DNA of 64,000 nucleotides, from positions 124,001 through 188,000 of the forward strand of contig JAEYZM010000018.1 of the NCBI GenBank assembly GCA_023427985.1. The letters are read 5' to 3'. Positions 24,401 through 33,241 of the stretch are shown here, piece by piece. The stretch comes from Bacteroidota bacterium. Its GTDB lineage: Bacteria; Bacteroidota; Bacteroidia; Sphingobacteriales; Sphingobacteriaceae. Under the pieces are notes generated by a model that saw only the letters and a list, made by a program, of their open reading frames with translations, ran no database searches and had not been told where the DNA came from. The translations under genes were made by a program, and so were the position numbers. Every line of letters begins with the position of its first letter. Within the stretch, counting starts at the first letter, position 1.

Positions 24401-27400
24401 ATTCGTTGGCTCTAATTGTCTCAAATCTACAGGTACCACACGCGAAACGCCTTGCTCCACCATCGTAACACCATACACCACATCGGTACTCGCAATGGTA
24501 CGTTTGTTATGTGTTACAATAATGAATTGCGACTCGTCAGAGAACTTACGAATAATTTTATTGAACTTGTCTATGTTCGTATCATCCAATGGTGCATCCA
24601 CCTCATCGAAAATACAGAATGGAGCAGGCTTTAAAAGATACAATGAAAATAAAATCGCAGTTGCTGTTAAGGTTTTCTCACCACCCGATAATTGGTTGAT
24701 GGTTAATGGTCGTTTGCCTTTTGGTTTCGCTATGATGTCGATGTCTGATTCCAATGGATCTTCCGGATTGATCAATACCAAATCGCAGGAATCTTCTTCA
24801 TTGAATAAAGATCTAAATACCGTGATGAAGTTGTCGCGGATTTGCGTAAATGCATCCATGAATTTCTCCTTCGCAGTGTCGTCAATTTCTTTAATGGTAT
24901 CTAATAGCGATGCTTTTGCATTTAATAAATCAGTTTTCTGTTCTTGAATAAATGTATAGCGCTTATTCATTTCTTCGTAAGCCTCCATCGCCATTGGATT
25001 AATAGGGCCGTAGTTATCAATTTGTGAACGAAGCCTTTCCGTTTTTGATTTTAATTGATCTTCGGATTCACCTTCTGGAATTACTATTTCTTGCAGTTCA
25101 TCGATATCTACTCCAAACTCAACCGATAGACGCTCTTTCAATGAAGTTAATTCCATTTTAACTTCTGTTTTGCGTTCACGAATTGAATCGAAAACTTGTT
25201 CGGCTTGTTCTTTTTGCTGACGAATAATTCTTAATTGTTCTTCTAATTCTGTGATGATATTTTTAGAACCATAATAAATTTGTTCAGCTTCAGCCGTAGC
25301 TTTTTCCATCTCTTCTTTTTCGGTATACATTGCAACCAATTCCGTGTCATTGGTATCGTGTGTAACCATTACTTCTTCAATACCAGCCAAAGCTGCATCG
25401 TACTCGCTCTGATTAACATTGATTCTATCTTGAAGCATCTTAAAGTTGTTGAGTTTATACTCCATTTCTTTATCGATGCCTGCTACTTTATTTTGTTGCT
25501 GATGGAAACGTATGTTAAGCTGATTGTATTCGGCACTTTTCTCCGTTAGCTTGTCGTTATTGTCGTTATAATTTGTTTGTGCATCTTGAAGATGGTCTTG
25601 TAATTCAGATTTCTTTGCAATGGCTTGTTCCAATTCAGGAATCATATTGCTTAATTGCTGATTGTACTCTTCAATTTTACGCGCTATATCTTCTTTACGA
25701 ACCGAACTATCGCTTATGAAATTATGGTATTGTTCCTGACGAGTCTTATAAGAAATCAATTCGGTATTAATTTTATTGATTTCATCTTTTAGTATACTTA
25801 ACTCTTCATTTTTGGTACTTTGTTTTAGCTCTTGCAGGCGATATACCAAATCGTCGATATCTCGATTGTATTGATCAATGAAATTGTTGATGTCCTTAAT
25901 TTCTTGCTCTAATACTTCTAAGTTTTTAGCTCTACCAATTCTTTTACCTTCGAATAATCCGACAGAACCACCCGATAAAGCAACTTTAGTTCTGTTGAAC
26001 TTCCCAGATTTTGCTAGATAGATTTTTGATCCATCGGTGTCTTTATTTATCCATGCATCTTCGTTTGAATCAATCACCCAAACATTGGCTAATAAATGAT
26101 TGGCTAAACGTTGGTATTTATAGTCGACATTAATTACATTCAATGCTGAAATCAATCCATCGCTTGATTCATTAGAGGCATGCGGATTAATTTCTTTTAA
26201 GCTTTCTAAAACAAAAAAGTTGGCTTTTCCTTTTGCCGATTGTCCTAAGAGTTGTATACCCGCTAATGCTTCTTGATACGTATCTACAACGTAATAATTC
26301 AAATAACTTTCTAAATAATTTTCAATTGCGATACGGTAATCTTCCTTACAAAATAATATGTCCGATAGGAGTGGGGCATTCTTAGACCATTCCGTATTCT
26401 TCTTTAAGAACTTTATAGACTCTGGGAAACCTTCTAAACTTTCTACTAAACTCTTGGTTAAATTATACTCATTTTGTTTTGCATCAAGAACACGAGATTC
26501 TTTCGCAAAACGATCTTTCATCTCATTGATTTTGGTTTCTGCGGCTTCGATTTCTGCTTTTAGATTTTCCTCTGAGTTTAATAAATTTTGATATTGAATT
26601 GCTTTCTCAGAACTTAAACCTTCTAGTTTTTCAATCTCGCGATCGAACTCCACCATTTCTTCTTTGCGAAGATTTGTTTCTGTTGTATTGCGGGCAATTT
26701 CTTGTTCAAGACCCTCTTTTTGAATTTTTACAATCTCTAACTCTTTTTCATTCTTATAAATGATGCTTTGATTGTGTTGAAGTTCTTGTTGTGCTTGTTC
26801 AAGTTTCGTTCTTGATTGCTGATGTTGTTCTCTTAATAAATCTACTTCTGTTTGTAATTGCTCAAGTAGGTATTCAATTTCTGCTAATATTTTTTGCTCT
26901 GAAACATGTGTTTGTTCCAAGGTTTGCATCTGTAATTGAATATTGTGCATTGCCGATTTATCTTGCTCTAAATCGCTAGATAATCTGCGTTCTTTTTCTT
27001 GCAAAAATGTTAATCGTTCGTTTTTGATTTTTTTCTCATTTTCATACGATCTAATTTTTGCAATATGATCGTTTAATGCTTTTTGTTGAACGCTTAAGTT
27101 TTTTTCTTTATTAAGACTTTCTAATTTTTCTTCTTGAATTTTAGCTTCGATTCCATCGATGTCGGTATGGAATTTATTTTTATCTAAATTATGTACATTC
27201 TCTTTGTCTTCTAAGTCTTGCATTGATTGTTTCAATCCAGCAATTCTATAAGATGCAAGTTGCGTGCTTAATTCTTTGTATTGTTCTTTTAGTTTATAAT
27301 ATCGTTCGGTTTTCTTTGCTTGACTTTCTAATTGCTTTAAATTTTTCTCAATTTCAAACAATAAATCTTCTACACGATTTAGGTCGTCTTCGGTATCTTT

Positions 27401-27943
27401 TAATTTATTTAAGGTTTGTTTTTTTCTGATTTTATATTTCGAAATACCAGCTGCTTCTTCAAATAAAGAACGACGAGAATTGTCTTTGTTATTCAAAATC
27501 TCTTCAATCATTTTTAATTCAATGATTGAATAAGAATCGGAGCCGATACCTGTGTCCAAAAATAGATCGGTAATGTCTTTAAGTCGACACTGAACATCAT
27601 TTAATCGGTATTCACTTTCACCCGAACGATATAGTTTTCTGGTGATCGTTACCGTAGAATAGTCGGTAGGGAGGACGTTTTTAGTATTATCAAATGTTAA
27701 AGAGACCTCGGCCAAGTTTGCAGGTTTTCTATTTTTTGTGCCGTTGAAAATGATATTTTCCATTTTCTCAGAACGCAATGTTTTAGTGCTCTGTTCGCCC
27801 AATACCCAGCGAATAGAATCCACAACATTAGATTTACCGCAACCGTTGGGTCCAACAATTGCCGTAATACCATCGTCGAAGTTTATATTGATCTTATCCC
27901 CAAAACTTTTGAAGCCCTTGATCTCTAATGATTTTAATCTCAC
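24398..27943 (-). CDS. smc: Chromosome segregation protein SMC
   Basis: 1181 aa, full length. N-terminal ATPase half with Walker A GPNGCGKS at 31-38 and 'IRWVLGEQSTKTLR'; long coiled coil; hinge at roughly 510-670 ('APLLSDILFCKEDYRIAIEN', 'GSVGLFEGKRIGR'); second coiled coil; C-terminal half with 'INQLSGGEKTLTATAILFSL' signature and 'CIFDEVDAPLDD' Walker B. Forms the ring that compacts and segregates chromosomes. Start is GTG, set by an unusually strong Shine-Dalgarno sequence (AAGGAGG, minus strand, 27948-27954) 4 bases upstream. Confidence 0.96.
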   Translation of the reverse strand: MRLKSLEIKGFKSFGDKININFDDGITAIVGPNGCGKSNVVDSIRWVLGEQSTKTLRSEKMENIIFNGTKNRKPANLAEVSLTFDNTKNVLPTDYSTVTITRKLYRSGESEYRLNDVQCRLKDITDLFLDTGIGSDSYSIIELKMIEEILNNKDNSRRSLFEEAAGISKYKIRKKQTLNKLKDTEDDLNRVEDLLFEIEKNLKQLESQAKKTERYYKLKEQYKELSTQLASYRIAGLKQSMQDLEDKENVHNLDKNKFHTDIDGIEAKIQEEKLESLNKEKNLSVQQKALNDHIAKIRSYENEKKIKNERLTFLQEKERRLSSDLEQDKSAMHNIQLQMQTLEQTHVSEQKILAEIEYLLEQLQTEVDLLREQHQQSRTKLEQAQQELQHNQSIIYKNEKELEIVKIQKEGLEQEIARNTTETNLRKEEMVEFDREIEKLEGLSSEKAIQYQNLLNSEENLKAEIEAAETKINEMKDRFAKESRVLDAKQNEYNLTKSLVESLEGFPESIKFLKKNTEWSKNAPLLSDILFCKEDYRIAIENYLESYLNYYVVDTYQEALAGIQLLGQSAKGKANFFVLESLKEINPHASNESSDGLISALNVINVDYKYQRLANHLLANVWVIDSNEDAWINKDTDGSKIYLAKSGKFNRTKVALSGGSVGLFEGKRIGRAKNLEVLEQEIKDINNFIDQYNRDIDDLVYRLQELKQSTKNEELSILKDEINKINTELISYKTRQEQYHNFISDSSVRKEDIARKIEEYNQQLSNMIPELEQAIAKKSELQDHLQDAQTNYNDNNDKLTEKSAEYNQLNIRFHQQQNKVAGIDKEMEYKLNNFKMLQDRINVNQSEYDAALAGIEEVMVTHDTNDTELVAMYTEKEEMEKATAEAEQIYYGSKNIITELEEQLRIIRQQKEQAEQVFDSIRERKTEVKMELTSLKERLSVEFGVDIDELQEIVIPEGESEDQLKSKTERLRSQIDNYGPINPMAMEAYEEMNKRYTFIQEQKTDLLNAKASLLDTIKEIDDTAKEKFMDAFTQIRDNFITVFRSLFNEEDSCDLVLINPEDPLESDIDIIAKPKGKRPLTINQLSGGEKTLTATAILFSLYLLKPAPFCIFDEVDAPLDDTNIDKFNKIIRKFSDESQFIIVTHNKRTIASTDVVYGVTMVEQGVSRVVPVDLRQLEPTN

Positions 27944-28135
27944 TTTTCCTCCTTGTTTTAATTGAATTCTTATTCTAAAACATAGCTTTAGAACCTTAAA
28001 TATCCCTCAAATAAATGAGTATTACACTATATTATTCTCAACAAGAAATGTTAAAAAGTGTTGTAAAATGTGACTTGTAAGTAATAGAATTTCAGTTATT
28101 TATAAATGTTTATGTGGATATGTTTATAAACACAA

Positions 28136-28155
28136 AGAGGGACATAGGTCCCTCT
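28136..28155 (-). terminator. Intrinsic terminator of gap
   Basis: AGAGGGAC (28136-28143) pairs perfectly with GTCCCTCT (28148-28155) with a 4-nt loop. On the minus strand it is followed by TTTGTGTTT. It lies about 50 bp after the gap stop and separates gap from smc. The 263-bp spacer 27944-28206 holds this hairpin, the smc control region and one TGCCGATG-type octamer (28193-28200). Confidence 0.65.
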
Positions 28156-28206
28156 TCTGTAAATAATATGATTTCGATTTTTGCCTTTACTACATCGGCA
28201 TAAATC

Positions 28207-29649
28207 TTAGTAATAACGTAAGCGCACAACGCCAGCAATAGACTTCGCAAGGCGGATTACTTGGCGGGTATAACCGTATTCGTTATCGTACCAAACGTAC
28301 AATACAGCTCCTTTTGCATCTTTAGCAAGTAAAGTAGCTGGACCATCAACGATGGAAGCGTGAGAGTTTCCAATTAAGTCGCTCGATACCAATTCGTTTG
28401 AAATTGAAAATTCAATTTGTTCAACTAAATCACCAAATAATGAAGCTTGTTTTAAGGTTTCCTTAATTTCATCTAGACTCACTTCTTTTTTGAAGTTTAA
28501 ATTCAAGATTGCCAAAGAAACATCTGGTGTTGGGACGCGGACTGCATTACCTGTTAGTTTACCAGTTAAATGTGGCAACACTTTCGACACTGCTTTATCT
28601 GCACCAGTTTCAGTGATTACCATATTCAAGGCTGCTGAACGGCCTCTTCTGTATTTATCGTGATAGTTATCTAATAAATTTTGATCGTTAGTATAGGCGT
28701 GAACCGTTTCGATATGTCCTTTTTCGATACCAAAAGCATCTTCCACAACTTTCAAAACTGGAACAATTGCGTTGGTGGTACAAGACGCAGCCGAGTAAAT
28801 TGTTTCATTTGCATCGAAAGATTCGTGGTTAACTCCAAATACGATGTTTGGAACTCCAGAACCTGGAGCAGTTAACAATACTTTGCTAATGCCTTTTGAT
28901 TTTAAATGTGTCGATAATCCTTCTCTATCTCTAAGAACACCAGTGTTATCGATTACCAATGCATCGTTAATGCCATATTGAGTATAATCGATTGCACCAG
29001 CATCTTTAGCGGCAATCATCTGTATGGTTTGACCGTTGATGATTAGGGCTTTATTTTCATAATCTTCAACGATGGTTCCGTTGAAAGCTCCGTGTACTGA
29101 ATCGTAGCGTAACAAATCGGCACGCTTAGAAATATCTTTATCTGAGTTACTGCGAGTAACAATAGCTCTTAAACGTAATTGCTCACCTTTACCAGCTTGC
29201 ATGATTAACTCACGAGCTGCAATACGACCGATACGTCCGAAACCATATAATACAACATCTTTAGGAGTTAGGGTTTTTTTATCTAAACCTAGATGTGCAG
29301 CTAATTTATTTTTAACAAAGCTTTCAATTGAATCGAAATTTCCTTTTTCTGCAATCCACTCCGAAGCTAATCGGCCTAAGTCAATTCTCGAAGGCGCAAT
29401 TTCTAGACTTGCTATTGTTTCAGCCAATGCAAAAGTCTCATCGATTGTAATTGGTTTACCAACAATTGTTCTAGCGTATAAATGGTAGTTCAAGATTTCA
29501 CTTGCACTAACATCTACCAATGGTTTTCTAAATAAAATTAATTCTATTGAATTGTCGAACCATAATTGTCCAACTACATTGATTAACTGGATGGCTTTCT
29601 TTTCTTTTGAAATCCAATCTTTTAATTCCGATTCGTACTTGTTAAGCAT
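28207..29649 (-). CDS. gap: Glyceraldehyde-3-phosphate dehydrogenase, long form
   Basis: 480 aa, about 140 residues longer than the classical 335-aa enzyme. The Rossmann start VLYGFGRIGR is at residues 133-142, so the first ~130 residues are an N-terminal extension of unrecognised role. Catalytic Cys290 in SAASCTTN, His in 'ETVHAYTNDQ', substrate loops 'TGADKAVSKVLPHL' and 'NAVRVPTPDVSLAIL', and 'WYDNEYGY' near the end are intact. Oxidises glyceraldehyde-3-phosphate in glycolysis or the reverse. Such long GAPDHs are known in Bacteroidota. Transcribed from a promoter fused to the rpoD terminator. Confidence 0.93.
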   Translation of the reverse strand: MLNKYESELKDWISKEKKAIQLINVVGQLWFDNSIELILFRKPLVDVSASEILNYHLYARTIVGKPITIDETFALAETIASLEIAPSRIDLGRLASEWIAEKGNFDSIESFVKNKLAAHLGLDKKTLTPKDVVLYGFGRIGRIAARELIMQAGKGEQLRLRAIVTRSNSDKDISKRADLLRYDSVHGAFNGTIVEDYENKALIINGQTIQMIAAKDAGAIDYTQYGINDALVIDNTGVLRDREGLSTHLKSKGISKVLLTAPGSGVPNIVFGVNHESFDANETIYSAASCTTNAIVPVLKVVEDAFGIEKGHIETVHAYTNDQNLLDNYHDKYRRGRSAALNMVITETGADKAVSKVLPHLTGKLTGNAVRVPTPDVSLAILNLNFKKEVSLDEIKETLKQASLFGDLVEQIEFSISNELVSSDLIGNSHASIVDGPATLLAKDAKGAVLYVWYDNEYGYTRQVIRLAKSIAGVVRLRYY

Positions 29650-29677
29650 GATGTTCTTAGTGTTTTGTTTGTAGGCG

Positions 29678-29685
29678 CAAAAATA
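29678..29685 (-). promoter_or_regulatory. Candidate -7 promoter element of gap
   Basis: On the minus strand TATTTTTG (29685-29678) matches TAnnTTTG and lies about 29 bases before the gap ATG. It directly continues the T tract of the rpoD terminator, so terminator and promoter are fused. Confidence 0.65.
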
Positions 29686-29686
29686 A

Positions 29687-29729
29687 AAAAAGATTGAACA
29701 TTAATAATTAATTAACATTCAATCTTTTT
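29687..29729 (-). terminator. Intrinsic terminator of rpoD
   Basis: AAAAAGATTGAA (29687-29698) pairs with TTCAATCTTTTT (29718-29729); inner bases ATTAAT/AATTAAT extend the stem. On the minus strand it ends in a T-run that runs into the gap -7 element. Confidence 0.8.
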
Positions 29730-29751
29730 AACAAATTCAGATATTTATTAA

Positions 29752-29771
29752 CCCTAGCATGAATTCTAGGG
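29752..29771. repeat. Short inverted repeat just after the rpoD stop
   Basis: CCCTAG (29752-29757) pairs with CTAGGG (29766-29771) 8 bases apart, 7 bp beyond the rpoD stop codon. No T tract; possibly a 3' mRNA-stabilising hairpin. Confidence 0.4.
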
Positions 29772-29778
29772 TCGCATA

Positions 29779-30642
29779 TTATCCTAAGTATGATTTTAAG
29801 ATTTTACTTCTCGATGTATGTCTAAGTCTTTGAAGTGCTTTATCTTTAATTTGACGCACTCTTTCGCGAGTTAAATTGAATTTTTCACCAATTTCCTCTA
29901 AAGATAATGCATGATTAGTTCCTAAGCCGAAGAACAATACGATGATTTCTCTTTCTCTTTCAGTTAATGTTGCTAACGATCGCTTTATTTCTTCACTTAA
30001 GGATTCGTTAATCAACATACTATCCGTATCAGGAGTATCCTGATTCTCTAGAACGTCTAATAGCGTATTTTCCTCTCCCTGAACAAATGGTGCGTCCATT
30101 GATACATGTCGACCTGAATTACTCATGGTATCAGAGATCTTATCGACTGTTGTCTCTAGAATTTCTGCTAATTCTTCTGGCGATGGTTCACGCTCATATT
30201 CTTGTTCAAGCTTCGAGAAAGCTTTGCTGATCTTACTCAATGAACCTACTTGGTTTAAGGGTAATCGTACAATTCTCGATTGTTCAGCAATAGCTTGAAG
30301 AATCGATTGACGAATCCACCATACCGCATAGGAGATGAATTTAAATCCTTTTGTTTCATCAAAACGTTTAGCAGCCTTAATCAAACCTAAATTCCCTTCG
30401 TTGATCAAATCTCCTAATGTTAAACCTTGATTCTGATATTGTTTTGCCACCGAAACCACGAAACGTAAATTCGTCTTTGTCAAACGTTCCAACGCGGCTT
30501 GATCGCCTTCTCTGATTTTTTGTGCTAATATTACCTCTTCCTCTGCTGTAATTAAGTCTACTTTACCAATTTCGTGTAAATACTTATCTAACGACTGACT
30601 TTCTCTATTGGTAATTGATTGGGTAATCTTGAGTTGTCTCAT
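29779..30642 (-). CDS. rpoD: Primary RNA polymerase sigma factor (RpoD/SigA, Bacteroidota short type)
   Basis: 287 aa, lacking sigma region 1.1 as is normal for Bacteroidota primary sigma. Region 1.2 'DKYLHEIGKVDLITAEEEV'; region 2 'NLRFVVSVAKQYQNQGL', 'DLINEGNLGLIKAAKRFDE', 'GFKFISYAVWWIRQSI'; region 3 'RLPLNQVGSLSKI'; region 4 'LTEREREIIVLFFGLG' and HTH 'SLEEIGEKFNLTRERVRQIK'. Directs transcription from the TAnnTTTG promoters listed here. Preceded by a full-consensus promoter and an AGGAGG Shine-Dalgarno site, rare in this window. Confidence 0.96.
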   Translation of the reverse strand: MRQLKITQSITNRESQSLDKYLHEIGKVDLITAEEEVILAQKIREGDQAALERLTKTNLRFVVSVAKQYQNQGLTLGDLINEGNLGLIKAAKRFDETKGFKFISYAVWWIRQSILQAIAEQSRIVRLPLNQVGSLSKISKAFSKLEQEYEREPSPEELAEILETTVDKISDTMSNSGRHVSMDAPFVQGEENTLLDVLENQDTPDTDSMLINESLSEEIKRSLATLTEREREIIVLFFGLGTNHALSLEEIGEKFNLTRERVRQIKDKALQRLRHTSRSKILKSYLG

Positions 30643-30645
30643 TTT

Positions 30646-30651
30646 CCTCCT
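30646..30651 (-). promoter_or_regulatory. Strong Shine-Dalgarno site of rpoD
   Basis: Minus-strand AGGAGG, 3 bases before the ATG (30642). Most genes in this window lack any such site; smc is the other clear case. Confidence 0.7.
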
Positions 30652-30673
30652 GTGTAAATATTTTAAAGGGCTG

Positions 30674-30704
30674 CAAAAATACGTTTAATTATTGGCTATT
30701 TCAA
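30674..30704 (-). promoter_or_regulatory. rpoD promoter, TTG-N20-TATTTTTG
   Basis: On the minus strand TTG (30704-30702), 20 bases, then TATTTTTG (30681-30674): an exact fit to the Bacteroidota primary-sigma consensus. Leader to the ATG is about 25 bases. Confidence 0.8.
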
Positions 30705-30813
30705 GTTATTCGCTAAATTCTAAGCAATTGTATAGGATTCAGGACAATATTAATTCAAACAGTCAAATCTGCTATTTATCCTCAAAAATCATACCCTTTT
30801 TAGAAAAAAACGC

Positions 30814-31653
30814 TTAAATGTCAGAAAGTTCGAAGCTCTCTTCGATTTTTATGCCTTTTTCAGTTTCCACAAGTTTTGCACACTCTACTTTCGCGTCATG
30901 CTCAAAACATAATATCCAATTTTCTTTGACAGCAGTAGACAATAATTCTTCTTTTTCAGACATGGTTAGGAGAGGTCTAGTGTCATAGGCCATGACCCAA
31001 GATAGGCCTAAATGTCCCGATGATGGAATTAAGTCGGCACAGTATACGATCTTTTGACCTTTGTATGTGATTACCGGTAGCATCATATGATCTGTGTGCC
31101 CAGAGCTAAACCTTAAGGAAATATTTTCAGAGAATTGTCCAGATTCATCAACAAATTTTAAATGACCACTTTCTTGTATTGGTAAAATGTTTTCTTTTAA
31201 AAAAGATGCCCTTTCTCTGGGGTTAGGTTTTGTTGCCCATTCCCAATGATCTTTATGTGACCAATAAGTGGCATTTGGAAAGGCTAATTCCCAACCTGCA
31301 GCATTGTTGCTTTTATTGATACTACCACCACAATGATCAAAATGCAAATGAGTTAATAACACATCGGTAATATCTTTAGCTTCAACACCTAAGGATTTAA
31401 GCGATTTTTCTAAAGAATCGTCGCCATGCAGATAATAATGACTAAAGAATTTCGCATCCTGTTTTGTGCCGATGCCATTATCCACTAGGATTAATCGGTT
31501 CCCATCTTCAATCAACAAACAACGCATCGCCCATGTGCACATATTGTTTTCATCGGGCGGATTTACTTTTTGCCATAATGTTTTAGGGACTACGCCAAAC
31601 ATTGCGCCACCATCGAGTTTGAAAAGGCCGGTGTTGATTGAGTGAATTCTCAT
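30814..31653 (-). CDS. MBL-fold metallo-hydrolase
   Basis: 279 aa, no signal peptide. Metallo-beta-lactamase fold: 'LVDNGIGTKQ', zinc motif HLHFDHCGG (HxHxDH) near residue 101, further His in 'SSGHTDHMMLP', Asp in 'YCADLIPSSGHLG', and 'CFEHDAKVE'. Resembles the lactonase/AHL-lactonase-like and glyoxalase-II-like subgroup found widely; actual substrate unknown. It lies downstream of lpdA but beyond a terminator, with a short 7-bp repeat array just before its start. Confidence 0.85.
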   Translation of the reverse strand: MRIHSINTGLFKLDGGAMFGVVPKTLWQKVNPPDENNMCTWAMRCLLIEDGNRLILVDNGIGTKQDAKFFSHYYLHGDDSLEKSLKSLGVEAKDITDVLLTHLHFDHCGGSINKSNNAAGWELAFPNATYWSHKDHWEWATKPNPRERASFLKENILPIQESGHLKFVDESGQFSENISLRFSSGHTDHMMLPVITYKGQKIVYCADLIPSSGHLGLSWVMAYDTRPLLTMSEKEELLSTAVKENWILCFEHDAKVECAKLVETEKGIKIEESFELSDI

Positions 31654-31663
31654 GATAGTATTT

Positions 31664-31694
31664 TAGTATCTAGTAACTAGTAGCTAGTACTTAG
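31664..31694 (-). repeat. 7-bp tandem repeat between lpdA terminator and the MBL gene
   Basis: TAGTATC, TAGTAAC, TAGTAGC, TAGTACT, TAG: four 7-base units plus a partial. The unit resembles the ACTA-type array after mtaB. Each unit carries TAG on the plus strand and CTA-derived stop sets vary by frame. Confidence 0.75.
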
Positions 31695-31719
31695 AATGGC
31701 TAATAAATTTATTTCTAAT

Positions 31720-31754
31720 AAAAAAGGTTGTGCTTTATAAAATTCAGCACAACC
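31720..31754 (-). terminator. Intrinsic terminator of lpdA
   Basis: GGTTGTGCT (31726-31734) pairs perfectly with AGCACAACC (31746-31754). On the minus strand it is followed by TTTTTTATT. It is preceded by the TTAAGA-type repeat, the same repeat-plus-hairpin order as 3' of the trmH-like gene. Confidence 0.85.
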
Positions 31755-31780
31755 CCGTTCTTAACTCTTAATTCTTAATT
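31755..31780 (-). repeat. 8-bp phased repeat (TTAAGAGT type) after lpdA
   Basis: CCGTTCTTAACTCTTAATTC followed by TTAATT: nearly identical to the blocks at 169-191 and 214-246. It lies 11 bp beyond the lpdA stop, between stop and terminator. Confidence 0.8.
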
Positions 31781-31791
31781 CTGAATTTCCT

Positions 31792-33180
31792 TTACAAATG
31801 AATCACTTCCCCATACGCATCTGCCGCAGCTTCCATTATAGCTTCCGACATAGTAGGGTGGGGGTGAACCGATTTTACAATTTCATGTCCAGTAGTTTCT
31901 AACTTACGTGCAACCACTGCTTCTGCAATCATCTCGGTAACATTTGCTCCAATCATATGGCAGCCTAAAAACTCTCCATATTTCGCATCGAAAATAACTT
32001 TCACAAATCCATCTTTTGCACCTGCAGCACTCGCTTTACCTGATGCAGAGAATGGGAATTTACCCACTTTAACTTCATAACCAGCAGCCTTCGCAGCTTT
32101 CTCGGTCATGCCCACCGATGCAATTTCTGGTGAACAATACGTACATCCAGGGATGTTGCCATAATTCAATGGCTCTACATGCATACCCTTAATTTTTTCT
32201 ATACAAATAATTCCTTCTGCCGATGCTACGTGAGCCAATGCTGGTCCCGGTACAATGTCGCCAATCGCATATACTCCAGGAACATTAGTTCTATAAAACT
32301 CATCAACTACAACTTTACCTTTATCAGTTTTTACACCAACTTCTTCTAAACCTATGTTTTCTAAATTTGCTTGTATACCAACCGCTGATAGTACAACTTC
32401 TGCTTCAATCACTTCCATACCTTTCGCAGTTTTGATATTTACTTTGCATACATCGCCTTTAGTATCAACCGATTCAACAGATGAATTCGTCATAATGTTA
32501 ATACCAGTTTTCTTGAACGATCTAGCTAAGTTTTTCGATACGTCTTCGTCTTCTAATGGAACTATGTTATCTAAGAATTCTACTATGGTTACTTTCGTAC
32601 CCATTGCATTATATACATAGGCAAACTCACAGCCAATTGCTCCAGATCCAACTACCACCATTGATTTTGGTAATGTCGACAAAGTCATGGCTTCTCTGTA
32701 ACCAATCACTTTTTTACCATCTTGTTTTAAGTTAGGTAATTCTCTTGAGCGTGCTCCGGTAGCAAGAATCGTATGTTTTGCAGTGTATTCTGTTTTCTTT
32801 CCATCGGCAGCAGTCACCTCTAATTTACCACCCTTCTTTATTTTTCCCGCACCCATGATCACATCGATCTTATTCTTTTTCATCAAGAACTGGATTCCTT
32901 TGCTCATTCCATCGGCAACATCTCTAGAACGTTTTACCACCGCTGTAAAATCAGCGCTCGCATCGGCAACCTTAATACCATAATCCGCAGCGTGATTAAT
33001 ATATTCAAATACTTGAGCAGATTTGATTAAAGCTTTAGTTGGAATACAACCCCAGTTTAAACAAATACCACCTAAGTTTTCTTTTTCAATAATTGCAGTT
33101 TTGAAACCTAATTGAGCAGCACGTATCGCGGCAACATATCCGCCCGGTCCACTTCCTAAAACGATAACATCGTAATTCAT
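31792..33180 (-). CDS. lpdA: Dihydrolipoyl dehydrogenase (E3)
   Basis: 462 aa, normal length. FAD- and NAD-binding flavoprotein that reoxidises dihydrolipoamide in 2-oxoacid dehydrogenase complexes and the glycine cleavage system. FAD motif 'VLGSGPGGYVAAIRAAQLG', redox pair C40/C45 in GGICLNWGCIPTKAL, NAD site 'VVVGSGAIGCEFAYVY', 'YAIGDIVPGPALAHVASAEG', and the catalytic HPHPTMSEA at the C-terminus. Monocistronic here: terminator and repeats downstream, its own -7 element upstream. Confidence 0.96.
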   Translation of the reverse strand: MNYDVIVLGSGPGGYVAAIRAAQLGFKTAIIEKENLGGICLNWGCIPTKALIKSAQVFEYINHAADYGIKVADASADFTAVVKRSRDVADGMSKGIQFLMKKNKIDVIMGAGKIKKGGKLEVTAADGKKTEYTAKHTILATGARSRELPNLKQDGKKVIGYREAMTLSTLPKSMVVVGSGAIGCEFAYVYNAMGTKVTIVEFLDNIVPLEDEDVSKNLARSFKKTGINIMTNSSVESVDTKGDVCKVNIKTAKGMEVIEAEVVLSAVGIQANLENIGLEEVGVKTDKGKVVVDEFYRTNVPGVYAIGDIVPGPALAHVASAEGIICIEKIKGMHVEPLNYGNIPGCTYCSPEIASVGMTEKAAKAAGYEVKVGKFPFSASGKASAAGAKDGFVKVIFDAKYGEFLGCHMIGANVTEMIAEAVVARKLETTGHEIVKSVHPHPTMSEAIMEAAADAYGEVIHL

Positions 33181-33203
33181 ATCGATTGAAATTTAATTTA
33201 TGC

Positions 33204-33211
33204 CAAAAGTA
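33204..33211 (-). promoter_or_regulatory. Candidate -7 promoter element of lpdA
   Basis: Minus-strand TACTTTTG (33211-33204) fits TAnnTTTG, 23 bases before the lpdA ATG. No clear TTTG at -33, only a T-rich stretch. Confidence 0.6.
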
Positions 33212-33241
33212 GAGAATTGAATACGAATTCGGAAAAAATTA

